A stretch of 6,149 nt of DNA, taken from the NCBI GenBank assembly GCA_937921525.1, contig CAKZUM010000434.1, positions 1 through 6,149 on the forward strand. The letters are read 5' to 3'. The DNA is from an uncultured Saprospiraceae bacterium. GTDB taxonomy: Bacteria; Bacteroidota; Bacteroidia; Chitinophagales; Saprospiraceae. This document shows positions 5,821-6,149 of this stretch, piece by piece. The notes beneath the pieces were generated by a model, which saw nothing but the letters and a program-made list of their open reading frames with translations, was not told the DNA's origin and did not search any database. The position numbers and the translations under genes were made by a program. How positions within the stretch are numbered: position 1 is the stretch's first letter; every line of letters starts with the position of its first letter.

Positions 5821-6149
5821 ATGTATACTAAAGAGAAACAACGCCAACTATTCGACCAATCCAAAAAATTACTAAAAACAGATACGGCCGATAATCAATT
5901 AGCTGCTGCCGCACAAGTAGAAGAATTGAGAGCGGTTATAAATTACCACGAATGGAAATATGCGGTGTTAAATGATCCAGTAATTAGTGATTTTGAATAT
6001 GATACTTTATATAAAAAACTAGAAACATTAGAAAGTAATTTTCCTACCTTATTAACCCCAGATTCTCCTACGCAAAGAGTGGCGAATGATTTGACTTCCG
6101 ACCTCGAATCCGTAGCCCATCTGACACCTATGTTATCCTTAGGTAATTC
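5821..6149 (+). CDS. ligA: NAD-dependent DNA ligase, N-terminal part (runs off the right edge)
   Basis: The first 109 residues of LigA, the essential ligase that seals nicks in replication and repair using NAD+; the gene continues past the window, so the adenylation lysine (KxDG), OB, zinc, HhH and BRCT parts are not visible. Domain Ia, which binds the nicotinamide mononucleotide half of NAD+, is clear: NYHEWKYAVLNDPVISDFEYD (41-61), with Y47, D57, Y60 and D61 matching Tyr22, Asp32, Tyr35 and Asp36 of E. coli LigA. The next conserved block, PDSPTQRV (80-87), and HLTPMLSLGN (100-109), entry to the nucleotidyltransferase domain, follow in the right order. At the place of E. coli His23 there is Ala48, an uncommon residue. 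The N-terminus is about 25 residues longer than in E. coli before this motif; the ATG at 5821 is the first good start after the hairpin, and its leader (aaaaagaaacaactac) is A-rich with no Shine-Dalgarno sequence. Confidence 0.93.
   Translation, partial: MYTKEKQRQLFDQSKKLLKTDTADNQLAAAAQVEELRAVINYHEWKYAVLNDPVISDFEYDTLYKKLETLESNFPTLLTPDSPTQRVANDLTSDLESVAHLTPMLSLGN

Overview
The window looks like chromosomal DNA of a Bacteroidota bacterium. Saprospiria or a related marine or environmental lineage is a guess from style, not something I can prove. The case rests on a PorZ-like type IX secretion protein with a C-terminal T9SS-type domain (a system confined to Bacteroidota), a small lipoprotein of a family I associate with Bacteroidota, AT-rich sequence, and start codons preceded by A/T-rich leaders without a convincing Shine-Dalgarno sequence.

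Layout, all genes on the + strand: a leader region with an imperfect palindrome (20-97) and a short hairpin (146-168); porZ-like gene (207-2519); a 345-base gap packed with two different palindromic elements (2533-2675 and 2741-2810); pepT, peptidase T (2865-4124); a DinB-like four-helix-bundle protein (4227-4748); a gap almost filled by a nested palindrome (4783-4921); a lipoprotein of unknown function (4975-5670); a 25-bp perfect hairpin that probably ends its transcript (5677-5735); and the 5' end of ligA, the NAD-dependent DNA ligase (5821 to the right edge).

The genes do not form an obvious pathway. They share a direction, but four of the five non-coding stretches carry a strong palindrome, so they are more likely separate transcription units of housekeeping and envelope genes than one operon. 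I see no mobile-element protein, CRISPR array, tRNA, rRNA or defence system.

The most interesting signal is non-coding. Two large palindromes share the same inverted ends (ttgaacgc/gcgttcaa). A third is a pair of head-to-head hairpins whose differing positions still pair within each hairpin, as in REP/BIME elements. Together they suggest dispersed palindromic repeats inserted between genes. Their copy number cannot be judged from this window.
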